Positions 15,878 through 24,529 of a DNA stretch of 64,000 nucleotides are shown in pieces; within the stretch, counting starts at the first letter, position 1; every line of letters begins with the position of its first letter. The stretch is taken from positions 1,054,001 to 1,118,000 of the forward strand of contig NZ_LR027849.1 in NCBI RefSeq assembly GCF_900607235.1, in the 5' to 3' direction. The position numbers and the translations under genes were made by a program. Under the pieces are notes generated by a model. That model did no database searches. It was not told the origin of the DNA and saw only the letters and a list, made by a program, of their open reading frames with translations. The DNA is from Olivibacter jilunii. GTDB taxonomy: Bacteria; Bacteroidota; Bacteroidia; Sphingobacteriales; Sphingobacteriaceae.

Positions 15878-15905
15878 GACGGGCAATATGAAGTCACTGC
15901 CCGCC
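15878..15905. terminator. Bidirectional terminator between receiver gene and SDR operon
   Basis: GACGGGCA (15878-15885) pairs with TGCCCGCC (15898-15905), with one G-T wobble and a 12-base loop. It lies between the convergent receiver gene and the end of the minus-strand SDR gene, so it can serve both. Confidence 0.7.
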
Positions 15906-15917
15906 TAAAGGCGCGAC

Positions 15918-16646
15918 CTATGGCCAGGATGTCTCAGTCATGGGAAGTACCATAATTTCCGGGATCACAGTTTCTTTTGGTAGTGATAGCACATACCGAA
16001 CAGTATCGGCTACATTTTCAGGATCTTGTAGCAAATTAACATCGATGTCGGGGAAACGCTCCAGTAGAAAGGGGGTTTTCATTCCTCCGGCAATTACGGC
16101 AGTGACCTTTATACCCTCTTTACGCCCTTCCACGTGTAGGGCATGACTAAAGCCCAGCAATCCCCATTTACTCGCGTGATAGGGAGAGGCGTTAGCCCAA
16201 GCTCGTTTGCTCGCTGTCGACACGATATTCACAATATGTCCTTGTCCATTCTTTTTCAAATATGGGAAAGCGCTTTTTGAAACAATAAAGGGGCCACGAA
16301 GATTGACACTCATTACTTGGTCCCATTCATTGAGGCTTAATTCTTCCACTGATTTAGTATAATCTACTCCTGCATTGTTTATTATCACATCAAGTCGGCC
16401 AAAATGGTCTACTACTTGTTTTAGTACGTTTATCACACTGGTTTCATCACTTACGTCCATCACATATGATTGTGCATTGCATCCGGCAGCTGATATTTCC
16501 GCTGACGTATGTACCAAATCATTTTCTCTTACATCTGTTAATGCAATGCTGGCACCGTCTCTTGAAAGCCTCTTACAAATTGCTGCTCCTAGACCACGAC
16601 CAGCTCCGGTAACTAAAACTACTTTATCTTGCAGTGAATTTTCCAT
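15918..16646 (-). CDS. SDR family oxidoreductase
   Basis: This 242-residue classical short-chain dehydrogenase/reductase has the cofactor loop TGAGRGLGAAI near residue 13, NNAGVDYT near residue 90, and the catalytic set Ser (IVSTASKRA) with YHASKWG (Tyr and Lys four residues apart). The substrate is unknown and the family accepts sugars, steroids and many alcohols. It is the last gene of a minus-strand operon with PEBP, GT9 and GT4 genes. It begins 11 bp after the GT4 stop, which points to a part in the same carbohydrate or envelope pathway. The C-terminus is slightly short but complete. Confidence 0.9.
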   Translation of the reverse strand: MENSLQDKVVLVTGAGRGLGAAICKRLSRDGASIALTDVRENDLVHTSAEISAAGCNAQSYVMDVSDETSVINVLKQVVDHFGRLDVIINNAGVDYTKSVEELSLNEWDQVMSVNLRGPFIVSKSAFPYLKKNGQGHIVNIVSTASKRAWANASPYHASKWGLLGFSHALHVEGRKEGIKVTAVIAGGMKTPFLLERFPDIDVNLLQDPENVADTVRYVLSLPKETVIPEIMVLPMTETSWP

Positions 16647-16657
16647 AATATATATTG

Positions 16658-17656
16658 TTAATAATTTGTCTGATTAGATTGCCTCAATTGCATTGATTTT
16701 TCGATTACTAGTTCGAACGCGTCCAGCCAGTCGCGAATGAATCGATCCATTCCAAAGTTTTGTATTGCTGTCTCCCTAGCATTATCCCCCAATTTTTTGG
16801 CGTGAAGTGGATCATCGAGCAACAACTGCATTTTATTTATCAAATATGACACATCCGTATGAATGTACCCAGACTTTCCATTGTCTACGGTCATGGCCAT
16901 CTCCGTAGTCGCTAAGCCTATAATTGGTAAGCCTACCATCATCGACTCACAGACTGCCAAACCTAAACTTGTGTAACGTATCGGATTAAAGAAAAAACGA
17001 TACTTCGAAATGAAGGATGGTAGCTCAGGAGGCGCTATCTCTCCCAATCCACCGGCCACTTCCGATTCCATACCGATTAGATCTAAAGGAACATACTTTT
17101 GCACTTGCTTAAAAATATCGTAACCTAATCGCCTCCCTCGCTTCGCTATGCCATTGATTACTACAACTCCTTTTTCAAGCACTCCGGTATAATTGACGTC
17201 TTTAGGGATCAAAACTCCATGTTGGATCACTCTAGTAGGTGTACGATTATTGTCCCACATCAGATTGTTAAAATGGGTTACATGTATTAATAGGACCTCA
17301 GGATCATCTACTATATGCCGCGTATCGGTAGGTACCTCTCTCGGTGGATCATGTTCTAAATAAATCTTAGGTAGAACTCTTTGACGTTCATCTAAAATTT
17401 CATACTGATCTTCGAGGTAGTTCTTTCTCGACTGGAACAAAATGCAATCAAAATCCATGTCCTTTAGTTCAGAAACCGGTACCTCATATACATTGTCTCC
17501 CCATTTAAAAGTTCCGGAGCGACCGCCGTATCCTTCCGGTCTATCAGACATTACCGGTAGATAGAACTGGCACGGTACCTGAGAAAGGTAGTAAAGATAA
17601 CTACCATGTATATGCCAGGTTAAAATTCTTAATGGCTTTTGCGATATTATTTGCAT
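16658..17656 (-). CDS. Glycosyltransferase, GT4-like (group 1)
   Basis: This 332-residue GT-B glycosyltransferase starts KPLRILTWHIHGSYLYYLSQV. The acceptor-side domain has IYLEHDPPREVPTDTRH. The C-terminal nucleotide-sugar domain carries FFNPIRYTSLGLAVCESMMVGLPIIGLATTEMA, the ExxxxG-like region of GT4 enzymes. It is the third gene of the minus operon, behind a heptosyltransferase-like GT9 and ahead of an SDR, so it probably adds a sugar to a surface glycan or a lipopolysaccharide-type structure. Donor and acceptor are not readable. It is cytoplasmic, with no signal peptide. ATG start at 17656. Confidence 0.88.
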   Translation of the reverse strand: MQIISQKPLRILTWHIHGSYLYYLSQVPCQFYLPVMSDRPEGYGGRSGTFKWGDNVYEVPVSELKDMDFDCILFQSRKNYLEDQYEILDERQRVLPKIYLEHDPPREVPTDTRHIVDDPEVLLIHVTHFNNLMWDNNRTPTRVIQHGVLIPKDVNYTGVLEKGVVVINGIAKRGRRLGYDIFKQVQKYVPLDLIGMESEVAGGLGEIAPPELPSFISKYRFFFNPIRYTSLGLAVCESMMVGLPIIGLATTEMAMTVDNGKSGYIHTDVSYLINKMQLLLDDPLHAKKLGDNARETAIQNFGMDRFIRDWLDAFELVIEKSMQLRQSNQTNY

Positions 17657-17692
17657 AACTGTCTATTTATATTTCTTCGTACATTCTTGCTT

Positions 17693-18784
17693 CTATTTAT
17701 CATTTAATAAAATTTTCACTTCCCTTAAAACTTCACTTACTTCAATGCCTCTTACGAACGAAAAAAGGTGTTCACAATTAAGATCCCGAGGTTCAAAAGG
17801 GTAAGGTTCATTCGGAACGACACCGCACCTAGGGCATTGCATATCCCACGATATAACAAATCGGTGCTTTTTCGTAAATAGCGGTCCCCATTTAGCGAAG
17901 TTGGGTGCCCAATATATACCTACCGTTTTAGCGCCAGCAGCCCTTGCCAAATGAAGCGGTCCTGTATCGTTAGAAACGACCAATTCACTTTTGGCAAAAA
18001 GTGCTCCGAGCGTTCCCAGGGATACGTTGCGGCAGGCGTAAAAAGCCTGATTTTGCATAGTTGCAATGATTTCCTGAAGGTATTGTTCATCCTCATTGTC
18101 GCCAGTGAATAGGACAGTAACCCCGCTTTTTACAAGCTCGTCCGCCAATTGTGCAAATTTATCCGGAAGCCATCGCCTTCGAAGATCCTTAGCACCGGGA
18201 TGCACAATGATGTAAGGCTGACTAATAACCAAATTTTGCAAAATCTCCTTTGCATTGGCATACTCAGCAGGAAACAGGGTAATTTCGGGCTCTAAAGTAT
18301 AGAGCAATGCCCCCACTAAATCTATCAGCTCTAAATAGCGCATTACCTCGTGCTGATAATGGACAAAAGGAATGCAGTAATCTGTATCTATGGCCTCCCT
18401 GCATGTATGCCCTATTGTCACGCGGGCGTTTAATTTGCTTATAAAGGGATTGGACGCTATACCTCTGCCTTGAAAATGAATAGCTAGATCGAACTTCTCT
18501 TCTTGCATACGTTGAAAAAAATGGTCTATTTCTGCTTGATCTGCCTCTTTTCCTTCTTCATCCCGAATACCTTTATACAGGGGAACCACAACAACACGAT
18601 CGATTACCGTTCGCTTTTTGACAAGAAATTCGGCGTGCCAAGGACTTCCCAGCAGTACAATCTCAGCCTCTTCATAAGCGTGTTTAAGAGCATGAATGGC
18701 TGGCAGGGTAACAAGAAAATCTCCAAGAGCGTTGGCTCTTAGAACGGCTATTTTTTTTACCTCTTTCTCTTTAATTTTATTCAT
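17693..18784 (-). CDS. Glycosyltransferase family 9 (heptosyltransferase-like)
   Basis: This 363-residue GT9 protein has the N-terminal KKIAVLRANALGDFLVTLPAIHALK, the classic start of ADP-heptose:LPS heptosyltransferases. It also has YIIVHPGAKDLRRRWLPDKFAQLAD in the middle and ELVVSNDTGPLHLARAAGAKTVGIYW in the donor-binding domain. The C-terminus has a Cys-containing WDMQCPRCGV, which is unusual for the family core but common in GT9 proteins of this operon type. It presumably transfers heptose or a related sugar in envelope glycan assembly. Its start overlaps the preceding PEBP stop by 8 bp, so the two are translationally coupled. Confidence 0.9.
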   Translation of the reverse strand: MNKIKEKEVKKIAVLRANALGDFLVTLPAIHALKHAYEEAEIVLLGSPWHAEFLVKKRTVIDRVVVVPLYKGIRDEEGKEADQAEIDHFFQRMQEEKFDLAIHFQGRGIASNPFISKLNARVTIGHTCREAIDTDYCIPFVHYQHEVMRYLELIDLVGALLYTLEPEITLFPAEYANAKEILQNLVISQPYIIVHPGAKDLRRRWLPDKFAQLADELVKSGVTVLFTGDNEDEQYLQEIIATMQNQAFYACRNVSLGTLGALFAKSELVVSNDTGPLHLARAAGAKTVGIYWAPNFAKWGPLFTKKHRFVISWDMQCPRCGVVPNEPYPFEPRDLNCEHLFSFVRGIEVSEVLREVKILLNDK

Positions 18785-19271
18785 CTGTTGTAGCGTCGGT
18801 TACTTCATCCGATAAGTCATTTATATATGTGCCACTATCACAAATCCCTACTAAATCAGCAAAGTCAATAATATGTTCTTTCATCAGCTCTTTGATTGTG
18901 GCAGGTTCGGTGGCTGCCGATAATTCTAAGCGTGTATCCAGTGCATATAATCTGAATACATAATGATGAATCCCTTTGAAGTATTTTGGGCAGGGGCCTT
19001 CATAGCCAAACGTATGATTATTGCACAAACCTTCAATTCCACCGGCAGGTACCTGCCCTTCTTCAATTAACGTAGTGGCAGGAGGAATATTAAAAACATG
19101 CCAATGCGTCCATGGGACTGGAGAAGCGTCTATATCTTCGATCAACAATACTAAGCTTTCGGCATCAGAAGGAACACCTTCAAATACGAACGATGGGCTA
19201 ACATTTGAGCCTAAACATGTAAATCTTTTCGGAATCTCGGTACCTGGTTCAAAAATGCTTCGTATTTTCAT
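18777..19271 (-). CDS. YbhB/YbcL family PEBP (Raf kinase inhibitor-like) protein
   Basis: This 164-residue phosphatidylethanolamine-binding-protein homologue has the family motifs GSNVSPSFVFEGVPSDAESLVLLIEDIDASPVP (shown here as parts: DIDASPVP and WTHWHVFNIPP). It also has the ligand-site GYEGPCPKYFKGIHHYVFRLYALD. It is cytoplasmic because no signal peptide precedes the domain. Bacterial members have no agreed role. As first gene of the minus-strand glycosyltransferase operon and coupled to the GT9 gene by an 8-bp overlap, it is a fixed partner of this gene set in several Bacteroidota. ATG start at 19271. Confidence 0.92.
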   Translation of the reverse strand: MKIRSIFEPGTEIPKRFTCLGSNVSPSFVFEGVPSDAESLVLLIEDIDASPVPWTHWHVFNIPPATTLIEEGQVPAGGIEGLCNNHTFGYEGPCPKYFKGIHHYVFRLYALDTRLELSAATEPATIKELMKEHIIDFADLVGICDSGTYINDLSDEVTDATTDE

Positions 19272-19530
19272 CTGTTTTTTTTTTCTTCGTCAAACTATTC
19301 ATGCATCGTAAAGCGCAAAATCTGCCACGAATACAACCTCGCTATAATCATTTTGATTATCGAAAATTCCGTATCTTAATGATTGCCAGAACCGGACAGA
19401 CAAGCACAAACTCCTATCCAAAAAAGGAAAAGCTGTGAAGTAACTGCATCTAAAAAAGTCGTAAATAAGCGAAGAGAAGTGCTTTAGGTATAAAATTCAA
19501 CGTAATTTCTTTTTCAATATCAGCACAACG

Positions 19531-19704
19531 TCAAGGAAAAATTAGAAAAGGAGAAAGCAGTTTATACAAAGAAGTGAACAACGGAGAACCTTTTTTAGGA
19601 CAGTAATAAAACGTTGCCACTCCTTGATTAATCTTCATGGCTACGAAGAAGGCCACATCTACGCTCTTTTTCTCATACTGTTTGTGTAAAAGATGTATAA
19701 TCAT
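19531..19704 (-). CDS. Possible 57-residue hypothetical protein
   Basis: A minus-strand frame runs from ATG 19704 to TGA 19531. It encodes a small protein with FFVAMKINQGVATFYYCPKKG in the middle (reported here in part: NQGVATFYYCPKKG) and a hydrophobic end. The residue use looks protein-like and the frame fills most of an otherwise empty 479-bp interval between the PEBP operon and the gene at 19751. No family is recognised and no ribosome site stands out. It could be chance. Confidence 0.35.
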   Translation of the reverse strand: MIIHLLHKQYEKKSVDVAFFVAMKINQGVATFYYCPKKGSPLFTSLYKLLSPFLIFP

Positions 19705-19750
19705 ATTGTTTCATTTTAATTTAATTTTATATCGCTAAAACAAACTTATT

Positions 19751-20035
19751 ATGGAGAATTTTAAAGCTTTATCAGCCTTCCCTGATCATTTGCAAAAGTA
19801 CTTGCTTGAGCATCCCGAGGAATTGCCTACTGAAGTCAACATGACAAATTTTAAAGTGAAGCCCTTTCAAAATGCATGGACCGATATCCGGTTAAGTGCA
19901 GATTATGAATATACACGTTACATGGATGTCGTTTTTATTGATGGTGAAAAATACCCTAACAAATTACACAGTTATCTGGTTACCTACTCGAGCTCTAAAA
20001 ATATTATTAATCTGAAGAGAATTATACTTTCTTAG
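19751..20035 (+). CDS. Small hypothetical protein
   Basis: This 94-residue soluble protein starts MENFKALSAFPDHLQKYLLEHPEELP and continues with mixed strands (DIRLSADYEYTRYMDVVFIDGEKYP and SYLVTYSSSKNIINLKRI). There is no signal peptide, membrane segment or known motif. The start ATG is preceded by an AT-rich leader. It is a single gene, followed by a structured 213-bp intergenic region that belongs to the amino-acid permease. I do not recognise it. Confidence 0.55.
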   Translation: MENFKALSAFPDHLQKYLLEHPEELPTEVNMTNFKVKPFQNAWTDIRLSADYEYTRYMDVVFIDGEKYPNKLHSYLVTYSSSKNIINLKRIILS

Positions 20036-20071
20036 TCCGACACTTATCTTAAGTTATTATCTTGCTGACAC

Positions 20072-20093
20072 TTAATTGGTTTAAACCAATTAA
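20072..20093. promoter_or_regulatory. Perfect 22-bp palindrome upstream of the permease gene
   Basis: The half-site TTAATTGGTTT (20072-20082) is followed directly by its exact reverse complement (20083-20093), with no spacer. A 22-bp perfect palindrome is far beyond chance for one short region. It may be an operator for a dimeric regulator or the stem of a terminator for the gene ending at 20035, which lies 36 bp upstream. There is no T-run after it. Confidence 0.6.
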
Positions 20094-20135
20094 CGGTAAC
20101 CATGGCGACCTTCCATTGAATTGCCCACATAAAGC

Positions 20136-20175
20136 ATCGGCAGTAACCCATATGCAACACGGCGTTACTGCTGAT
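20136..20175 (+). promoter_or_regulatory. Inverted repeat in the permease leader region
   Basis: ATCGGCAGTAAC (20136-20147) and GTTACTGCTGAT (20164-20175) are inverted copies with a single mismatch and a 16-base loop. The arms hold the 8-bp exact repeat GCAGTAAC/GTTACTGC. It lies 38 bp upstream of a TACCTTTG -7 element, so it is more likely an operator than an RNA leader. Confidence 0.45.
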
Positions 20176-20212
20176 AATTTCAAAATAATCACAACAAAAC
20201 GCATATATCTTT

Positions 20213-20220
20213 TACCTTTG
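20213..20220 (+). promoter_or_regulatory. -7 promoter element for the amino-acid permease
   Basis: TACCTTTG exactly matches the Bacteroidota -7 consensus TAnnTTTG, 29 bp before the TTG start of the permease. No clear -33 TTTG is present at the expected distance, which suits an activated promoter. Confidence 0.5.
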
Positions 20221-20248
20221 CTTTTTACTAAGTAAAAACTAATAGATT

Positions 20249-21697
20249 TTGGAAAATCTTCACGAAAACACGTCAAATCAGCAAGAACTTAAACGGGGAT
20301 TATTAAATAGACATATACAGCTTATTGCTTTAGGCGGCGCCATCGGTACCGGCTTATTTTTGGGAATTGGACCGGCAGCCGTTATGGCAGGTCCTGCCGT
20401 TGTCTTCGGTTATGCAATAGCAGGTTTCATCGCCTTTCTAATTATGCGGCAATTGGGAGAGATGGTGGTTGAAGAACCGGTATCAGGAAGCTTCAGTCAT
20501 TTTGCGTATAAGTACTGGGGAGCCTTTCCAGGTTATGCATCGGGATGGAATTACTGGATCTTGTATATCTTGGTGAGCATGTCGGAGCTGACCGCCATAG
20601 GCATTTATGTACAATTTTGGTGGCCTGAAATCCCACTTTGGGCATCCAGTTTGTTTTTTTTCCTCGTCATAAATGCCATTAATCTAGCCTCTGTGAAAAT
20701 ATACGGAGAAGCTGAGTTTTGGTTCTCAATTGTTAAGGTGATTGCCATTATTGCGATGATCCTTTTTGGCACCTATCTCCTAATTACCGGGAAGGGCGGA
20801 GAAGAAGCAAGTATTCGTAATTTATGGAATGATGATGGTTTCTTTCCAAAAGGTCTGTTTAGTATCGATGAAGGAGGGAATTACCAAGGTTTACTTACGG
20901 CTATGGCTTTGATTATGTTTTCTTTCGGAGGCCTGGAATTAATTGGTATTACAGCAGCAGAGGCAGAGAACCCCGAAAAAAACATCCCAAAGGCAACCAA
21001 TCAAGTAATTTACCGTATTCTAATTTTTTATGTCGGTGCCTTACTGATTTTATTTTCCTTGTCTCCATGGCGAGAAATTACGACCGGTAGCAGTCCCTTT
21101 GTTGCTGTTTTTGACACTTTAAAGGGTTTTGAATTTACAGTCTTAGGTAAAACGTTCTCTTTTACAAGCATTATAGCCAATGTGTTAAATATTATTGTAC
21201 TCACTGCAGCATTATCTGTTTACAACAGTAGCGTTTATAGCAATAGCAGAATGCTGTTCGGATTGGCGAAGCAAGGCAATGCACCCCGATTTTTGTCGAA
21301 GCTGAACAGAAACCACGTCCCGATAATGGCTATTTTAGTTTCGGCTATCTTTGCTGCTATTTGCATTGTTATTAATAAACTAATGCCCGAGCAAGCATTG
21401 GGGATTCTTATGTCTTTAGTGGTGTCGTCGTTGATTATCAATTGGATTATGATAAGTATTACCCACTTGTTTTTTCGTAAAGCAAAAAATGTTGAGCAGC
21501 TAAAATCAAAATTCCCAACGTTCCTATATCCTTTTACAAATTATATCTGCCTATTGTTCCTAATTGGTGTGCTCGTTATCATGTGGCTTACGGGTATGAA
21601 AACGCCCGTTGAACTGATTCCCATCTGGTTAATACTATTATATGTGAGTTATTTGGCCGTAAAAAGAAATAAACAAAAAACCACCGACAGATTTTAG
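20249..21697 (+). CDS. Amino acid permease (AAT/APC family)
   Basis: This 482-residue protein has about twelve membrane segments. The N-terminal half carries the APC signature LIALGGAIGTGLFLGIGPAAVMAGPA, shown here in part (GGAIGTGLFLG). EPVSGSFSHFAYKYWG and GWNYWILYILVSMSELTAIG follow. These are typical of the AAT subfamily (proton-coupled import of aromatic, branched or other neutral amino acids and of GABA). The precise substrate is not readable. The start is probably TTG 20249, because no in-frame ATG exists before the first helix. It stands behind a strongly structured upstream region and is followed by an unrelated periplasmic gene 29 bp later. Confidence 0.9.
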   Translation: MENLHENTSNQQELKRGLLNRHIQLIALGGAIGTGLFLGIGPAAVMAGPAVVFGYAIAGFIAFLIMRQLGEMVVEEPVSGSFSHFAYKYWGAFPGYASGWNYWILYILVSMSELTAIGIYVQFWWPEIPLWASSLFFFLVINAINLASVKIYGEAEFWFSIVKVIAIIAMILFGTYLLITGKGGEEASIRNLWNDDGFFPKGLFSIDEGGNYQGLLTAMALIMFSFGGLELIGITAAEAENPEKNIPKATNQVIYRILIFYVGALLILFSLSPWREITTGSSPFVAVFDTLKGFEFTVLGKTFSFTSIIANVLNIIVLTAALSVYNSSVYSNSRMLFGLAKQGNAPRFLSKLNRNHVPIMAILVSAIFAAICIVINKLMPEQALGILMSLVVSSLIINWIMISITHLFFRKAKNVEQLKSKFPTFLYPFTNYICLLFLIGVLVIMWLTGMKTPVELIPIWLILLYVSYLAVKRNKQKTTDRF

Positions 21698-21726
21698 GTG
21701 TTTTAACCTAAAGCAATTATAGATCG

Positions 21727-22353
21727 ATGACCCTAATATATTGCATAGAAAATAAAGGGATTGCACGCAGATTAAGAATATTATTTATTCTTGCTTTTTC
21801 TATCTTGTCACAGCCTATCGAAGCGCAAGAGAAATTAGAAAGAGAATACAGGATAGCGGCGGAACATGTGCCTGAAAAAGCAAAATCCTTTATTAAAGCT
21901 ACTTATTTGAATGCAAAGGCAAAATGGTATAGAGAAGAAGGTCTAAGCGGTTTTACGTTAGAAGCAAAACTTAAATGGAAGGGACAGCGACACAGTGTAG
22001 AATTCGACACATTAGGGAATTTACAGGATATCGAGATAGGCATTAAGTTTGAAGAGGTTGAAGACATAGCCAGGAAGCAAATTGAAACCCACTTACAAAC
22101 TAACTTTCAACATTATAGAATTGTCAAAACACAAGTACAATTGAAAGGCTCTTCTGCTCAACTTCAGCGAATCGTTGGTAATCAAACCAGGGAAACTACA
22201 GAAGAACTCATAATAAATTATGAACTTATTATAAAAGCGAAAAGCAGCGAAGATAAGATCAATAGCTTTTACGAAATTCTTGTTAATAAACAAGGTGAGG
22301 TAATTAAATTGTCTAAAATTGTAGAACGTGCCGTAAATCATCTCATATTCTGA
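21727..22353 (+). CDS. Exported PepSY-like hypothetical protein
   Basis: This 208-residue protein has an N-terminal signal-like segment ending near SQPIEAQ (about residue 35), so it is probably periplasmic. The mature part resembles two PepSY-like units: AKSFIKATYLNAKAKWYRE with KLKWKGQRHSVEFDTLGNL, and a second with IVERAVNHLIF at the end. Such BLIP-like PepSY proteins are common in Bacteroidota, with no firm function. It starts 29 bp after the permease and lies 13 bp before the DUF2490 gene, so it probably belongs with the latter. Family assignment is moderate. Confidence 0.7.
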   Translation: MTLIYCIENKGIARRLRILFILAFSILSQPIEAQEKLEREYRIAAEHVPEKAKSFIKATYLNAKAKWYREEGLSGFTLEAKLKWKGQRHSVEFDTLGNLQDIEIGIKFEEVEDIARKQIETHLQTNFQHYRIVKTQVQLKGSSAQLQRIVGNQTRETTEELIINYELIIKAKSSEDKINSFYEILVNKQGEVIKLSKIVERAVNHLIF

Positions 22354-22366
22354 TTATAAAACACAA

Positions 22367-23047
22367 ATGAAGAACCATTTCCTGTTCGGGTATTTCTTTT
22401 TATTTTGCATTTCATCTTTACGTGGGCAGGATCGCTACCAATTAGGGGTTATTCCTCAAATTAATAATGAATTTAGCTTAGGTGACCGATATGAGCTAAA
22501 TTCAAAAGTAGAGATACGACAACTGTTAAAAGATGGTCCTTCAAACCTTACTGCACAAAAAGGATTTCATTTTGAAAGAAGCGATTTTGAAACAATATTA
22601 AACAGAAAGCTAAGCCCTTTAGACGGAGTGGGTGTGGGGTATCTCCTTCGAATTGAAGAAGGAAAGTTAGTCCATCGTTTCATTCAACAATATGCTCATG
22701 TTCAAAATAAAATAGGCTTTCGACTTGCCCATCGTTTTCGAAGTGACCAAACCATAACCGATAATGAATGGTCGTTCAGAATCCGGTACCGACTAAGTTT
22801 TGAAAAGCCATTAGAAGGTTTAGAGATAGATCCTAAAGAGTTTTACTTAAAAATTAACAACGAATATCTTCCAACCTATGCGAAAAAAGAACTGGATGTA
22901 GAGATTAGACTGCTTGCCTCGCTTGGATATAATTTATCTGATAAAATGAAATTCGAGACCGGTTTCGATTATAGAGCTGAAGATATAATAGCAAAAAATA
23001 CGGAACACCAATGTTGGCTCAATTTGGGGTGGTTTCATAGCTTTTAA
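22367..23047 (+). CDS. DUF2490 outer-membrane protein
   Basis: This 226-residue protein has a signal peptide (NHFLFGYFFLFCISSLRGQ). It is followed by alternating beta-strands ending in the C-terminal WLNLGWFHSF, the aromatic-terminal pattern of outer-membrane beta-barrels. Key parts are EFSLGDRYELNSKVEIRQLL, DFETILNRKLSPLDGVGVGY and KLVHRFIQQ. The match is to DUF2490, a Bacteroidota barrel family of unknown role. It sits between the PepSY-like gene and the MgtC-type gene with short gaps, suggesting one envelope operon. Confidence 0.85.
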   Translation: MKNHFLFGYFFLFCISSLRGQDRYQLGVIPQINNEFSLGDRYELNSKVEIRQLLKDGPSNLTAQKGFHFERSDFETILNRKLSPLDGVGVGYLLRIEEGKLVHRFIQQYAHVQNKIGFRLAHRFRSDQTITDNEWSFRIRYRLSFEKPLEGLEIDPKEFYLKINNEYLPTYAKKELDVEIRLLASLGYNLSDKMKFETGFDYRAEDIIAKNTEHQCWLNLGWFHSF

Positions 23048-23079
23048 ACTATTCGACATCTTGGTTGTTTAAAGCAAGT

Positions 23080-23730
23080 ATGAAAACAACTGAAATTGAA
23101 TGGTTACTTGAACCTAACGATATGATGAGCTTTCTCGTTTCGATCATTTGTGGTAGTATCATCGGACTCGAACGCGAATACAACAATAAATCAGCCGGTT
23201 TTAGAACCATTGTATTAATTTGCCTCGGTTCAACAATTTTCACGATCGTTTCAAAATATGGTACCGGAAGTGATGATCGTATTTCTGCAAATATTATTAC
23301 AGGTATTGGCTTTATAGGCGCGGGTGTTATATTTAAAGATCGACTATCGGTACTGGGCCTCACTACTGCGGCGGTTATTTGGACGGCGGCGGGAATAGGT
23401 ATGGCGGCTGGAATCGGTTACCACGCTTTAGCTCTGGCGCTTACGTTGGTTACTATTGTAGTTTTGTCCTTGTTTACCAAAATTGAAAATCTAATTGGAA
23501 TGTACCATAATCGTAAGTTGCTGAATATTGACTTTTGTGATGGCGATCTTCGGCATCTTCATTATGTTGAGCATTTTTTAGAGGAAAGGCACATAAAGTA
23601 TACAAGAATTTCGTTGCGTAAGCAAAATGAAAGATTATTTGCTATATTAGAGGTACAAGGAAGTGACAAAAAATTAAGGTATTTGGATGAAGAAATAATT
23701 CAATTGCCTTATGTACGAGCCTTTAGCTAA
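23080..23730 (+). CDS. MgtC/SapB family membrane protein
   Basis: This inner-membrane protein has four or five helices near the N-terminus, with SIICGSIIGLEREYNNKSAGFRT, the hallmark GxxRE...K.AGlRT motif of MgtC/SapB. GIGFIGAGVIFKD and LTTAAVIWTAAGIGMAAG follow. The C-terminal about 75 residues form a soluble ACT-like domain. MgtC relatives act in magnesium limitation and as modulators of ATP synthase or phosphate uptake. ATG 23080 is preferred over the upstream TTG 23065, because the family starts near this Met. It is the third gene of the PepSY-like, DUF2490, MgtC group. Confidence 0.92.
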   Translation: MKTTEIEWLLEPNDMMSFLVSIICGSIIGLEREYNNKSAGFRTIVLICLGSTIFTIVSKYGTGSDDRISANIITGIGFIGAGVIFKDRLSVLGLTTAAVIWTAAGIGMAAGIGYHALALALTLVTIVVLSLFTKIENLIGMYHNRKLLNIDFCDGDLRHLHYVEHFLEERHIKYTRISLRKQNERLFAILEVQGSDKKLRYLDEEIIQLPYVRAFS

Positions 23731-23756
23731 CCATTAACCATTACATAGTAAACCTA

Positions 23757-24257
23757 ATGAGCACCATTTTAAACAAGGAGGAGTCGGTTCAGTTTCTATC
23801 AAAGCTGGGAGTGCCGGAGGGACTTATCCAAGTGACCGCTCACGGTGGTGGCACTTTACATGAGACCTTATTTAGACTTCGACCACCTCATACAATATAC
23901 GCCTCGCAAGACACCATTCCCTATAAACAGTTAGCGGTTCTTTTCGAAAAAGGGCGCCATGCAATAGCTTACGATTTAATCATGCGACGCTATATTCGTT
24001 TCGACTTAGCCTTTCCCGATACTGTTATCTCCTGTTATAAGAACGTTCAGAATGTTCTGGCTGAAGAATTAACCCGATTAGTCGCTGGCGGTTTACCTAA
24101 AACCATTTTTGAAAAAGTATCCAATTTGTTAGGCTTCAAATATACAGAACTCCTTTGGGTACATTACATCAATTTTGAACTCATATATCTGTCGGATTAC
24201 AAAAATTGGCTCGATGATCTCATCATGAAAATCGATATGCACTTGAAAGAAAAATAG
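23757..24257 (+). CDS. Hypothetical protein
   Basis: This 166-residue soluble protein starts MSTILNKEESVQFLSKLGVP and has TAHGGGTLHETLFRLRPP near residue 35 and a helical C-terminal half (NVLAEELTRLVAGGLP and YINFELIYLSDYKNWLDDL). No signal peptide or known motif is present. It follows the MgtC gene by 26 bp and may be cotranscribed. The 272 bp after it are AT-rich and contain no gene; they hold an imperfect palindrome around 24280-24310 and the leader of the next gene. I do not recognise the family. Confidence 0.55.
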   Translation: MSTILNKEESVQFLSKLGVPEGLIQVTAHGGGTLHETLFRLRPPHTIYASQDTIPYKQLAVLFEKGRHAIAYDLIMRRYIRFDLAFPDTVISCYKNVQNVLAEELTRLVAGGLPKTIFEKVSNLLGFKYTELLWVHYINFELIYLSDYKNWLDDLIMKIDMHLKEK

Positions 24258-24529
24258 ATGCACTTCCTCTATCTTATTTCTCAAATATTCATATATTATT
24301 GTGAAATAATGTGTATATAATTTATATTAGCAACGTCAACTAAACAAATCATTAACAAAACCAAATAAAGAAATCTGTAAATACCAATTAACATCTCGAA
24401 CGTCTTATTTCTTACGATCTAAGGAAGATGTTCATTTCTGCTTGAGTTCGATAGTAACGGTTTAGGAGCACACATTCTCCGAACAACCGCCGCTGAGAGT
24501 TCACTGGATTTCTTTTTGATTGCATTCTT

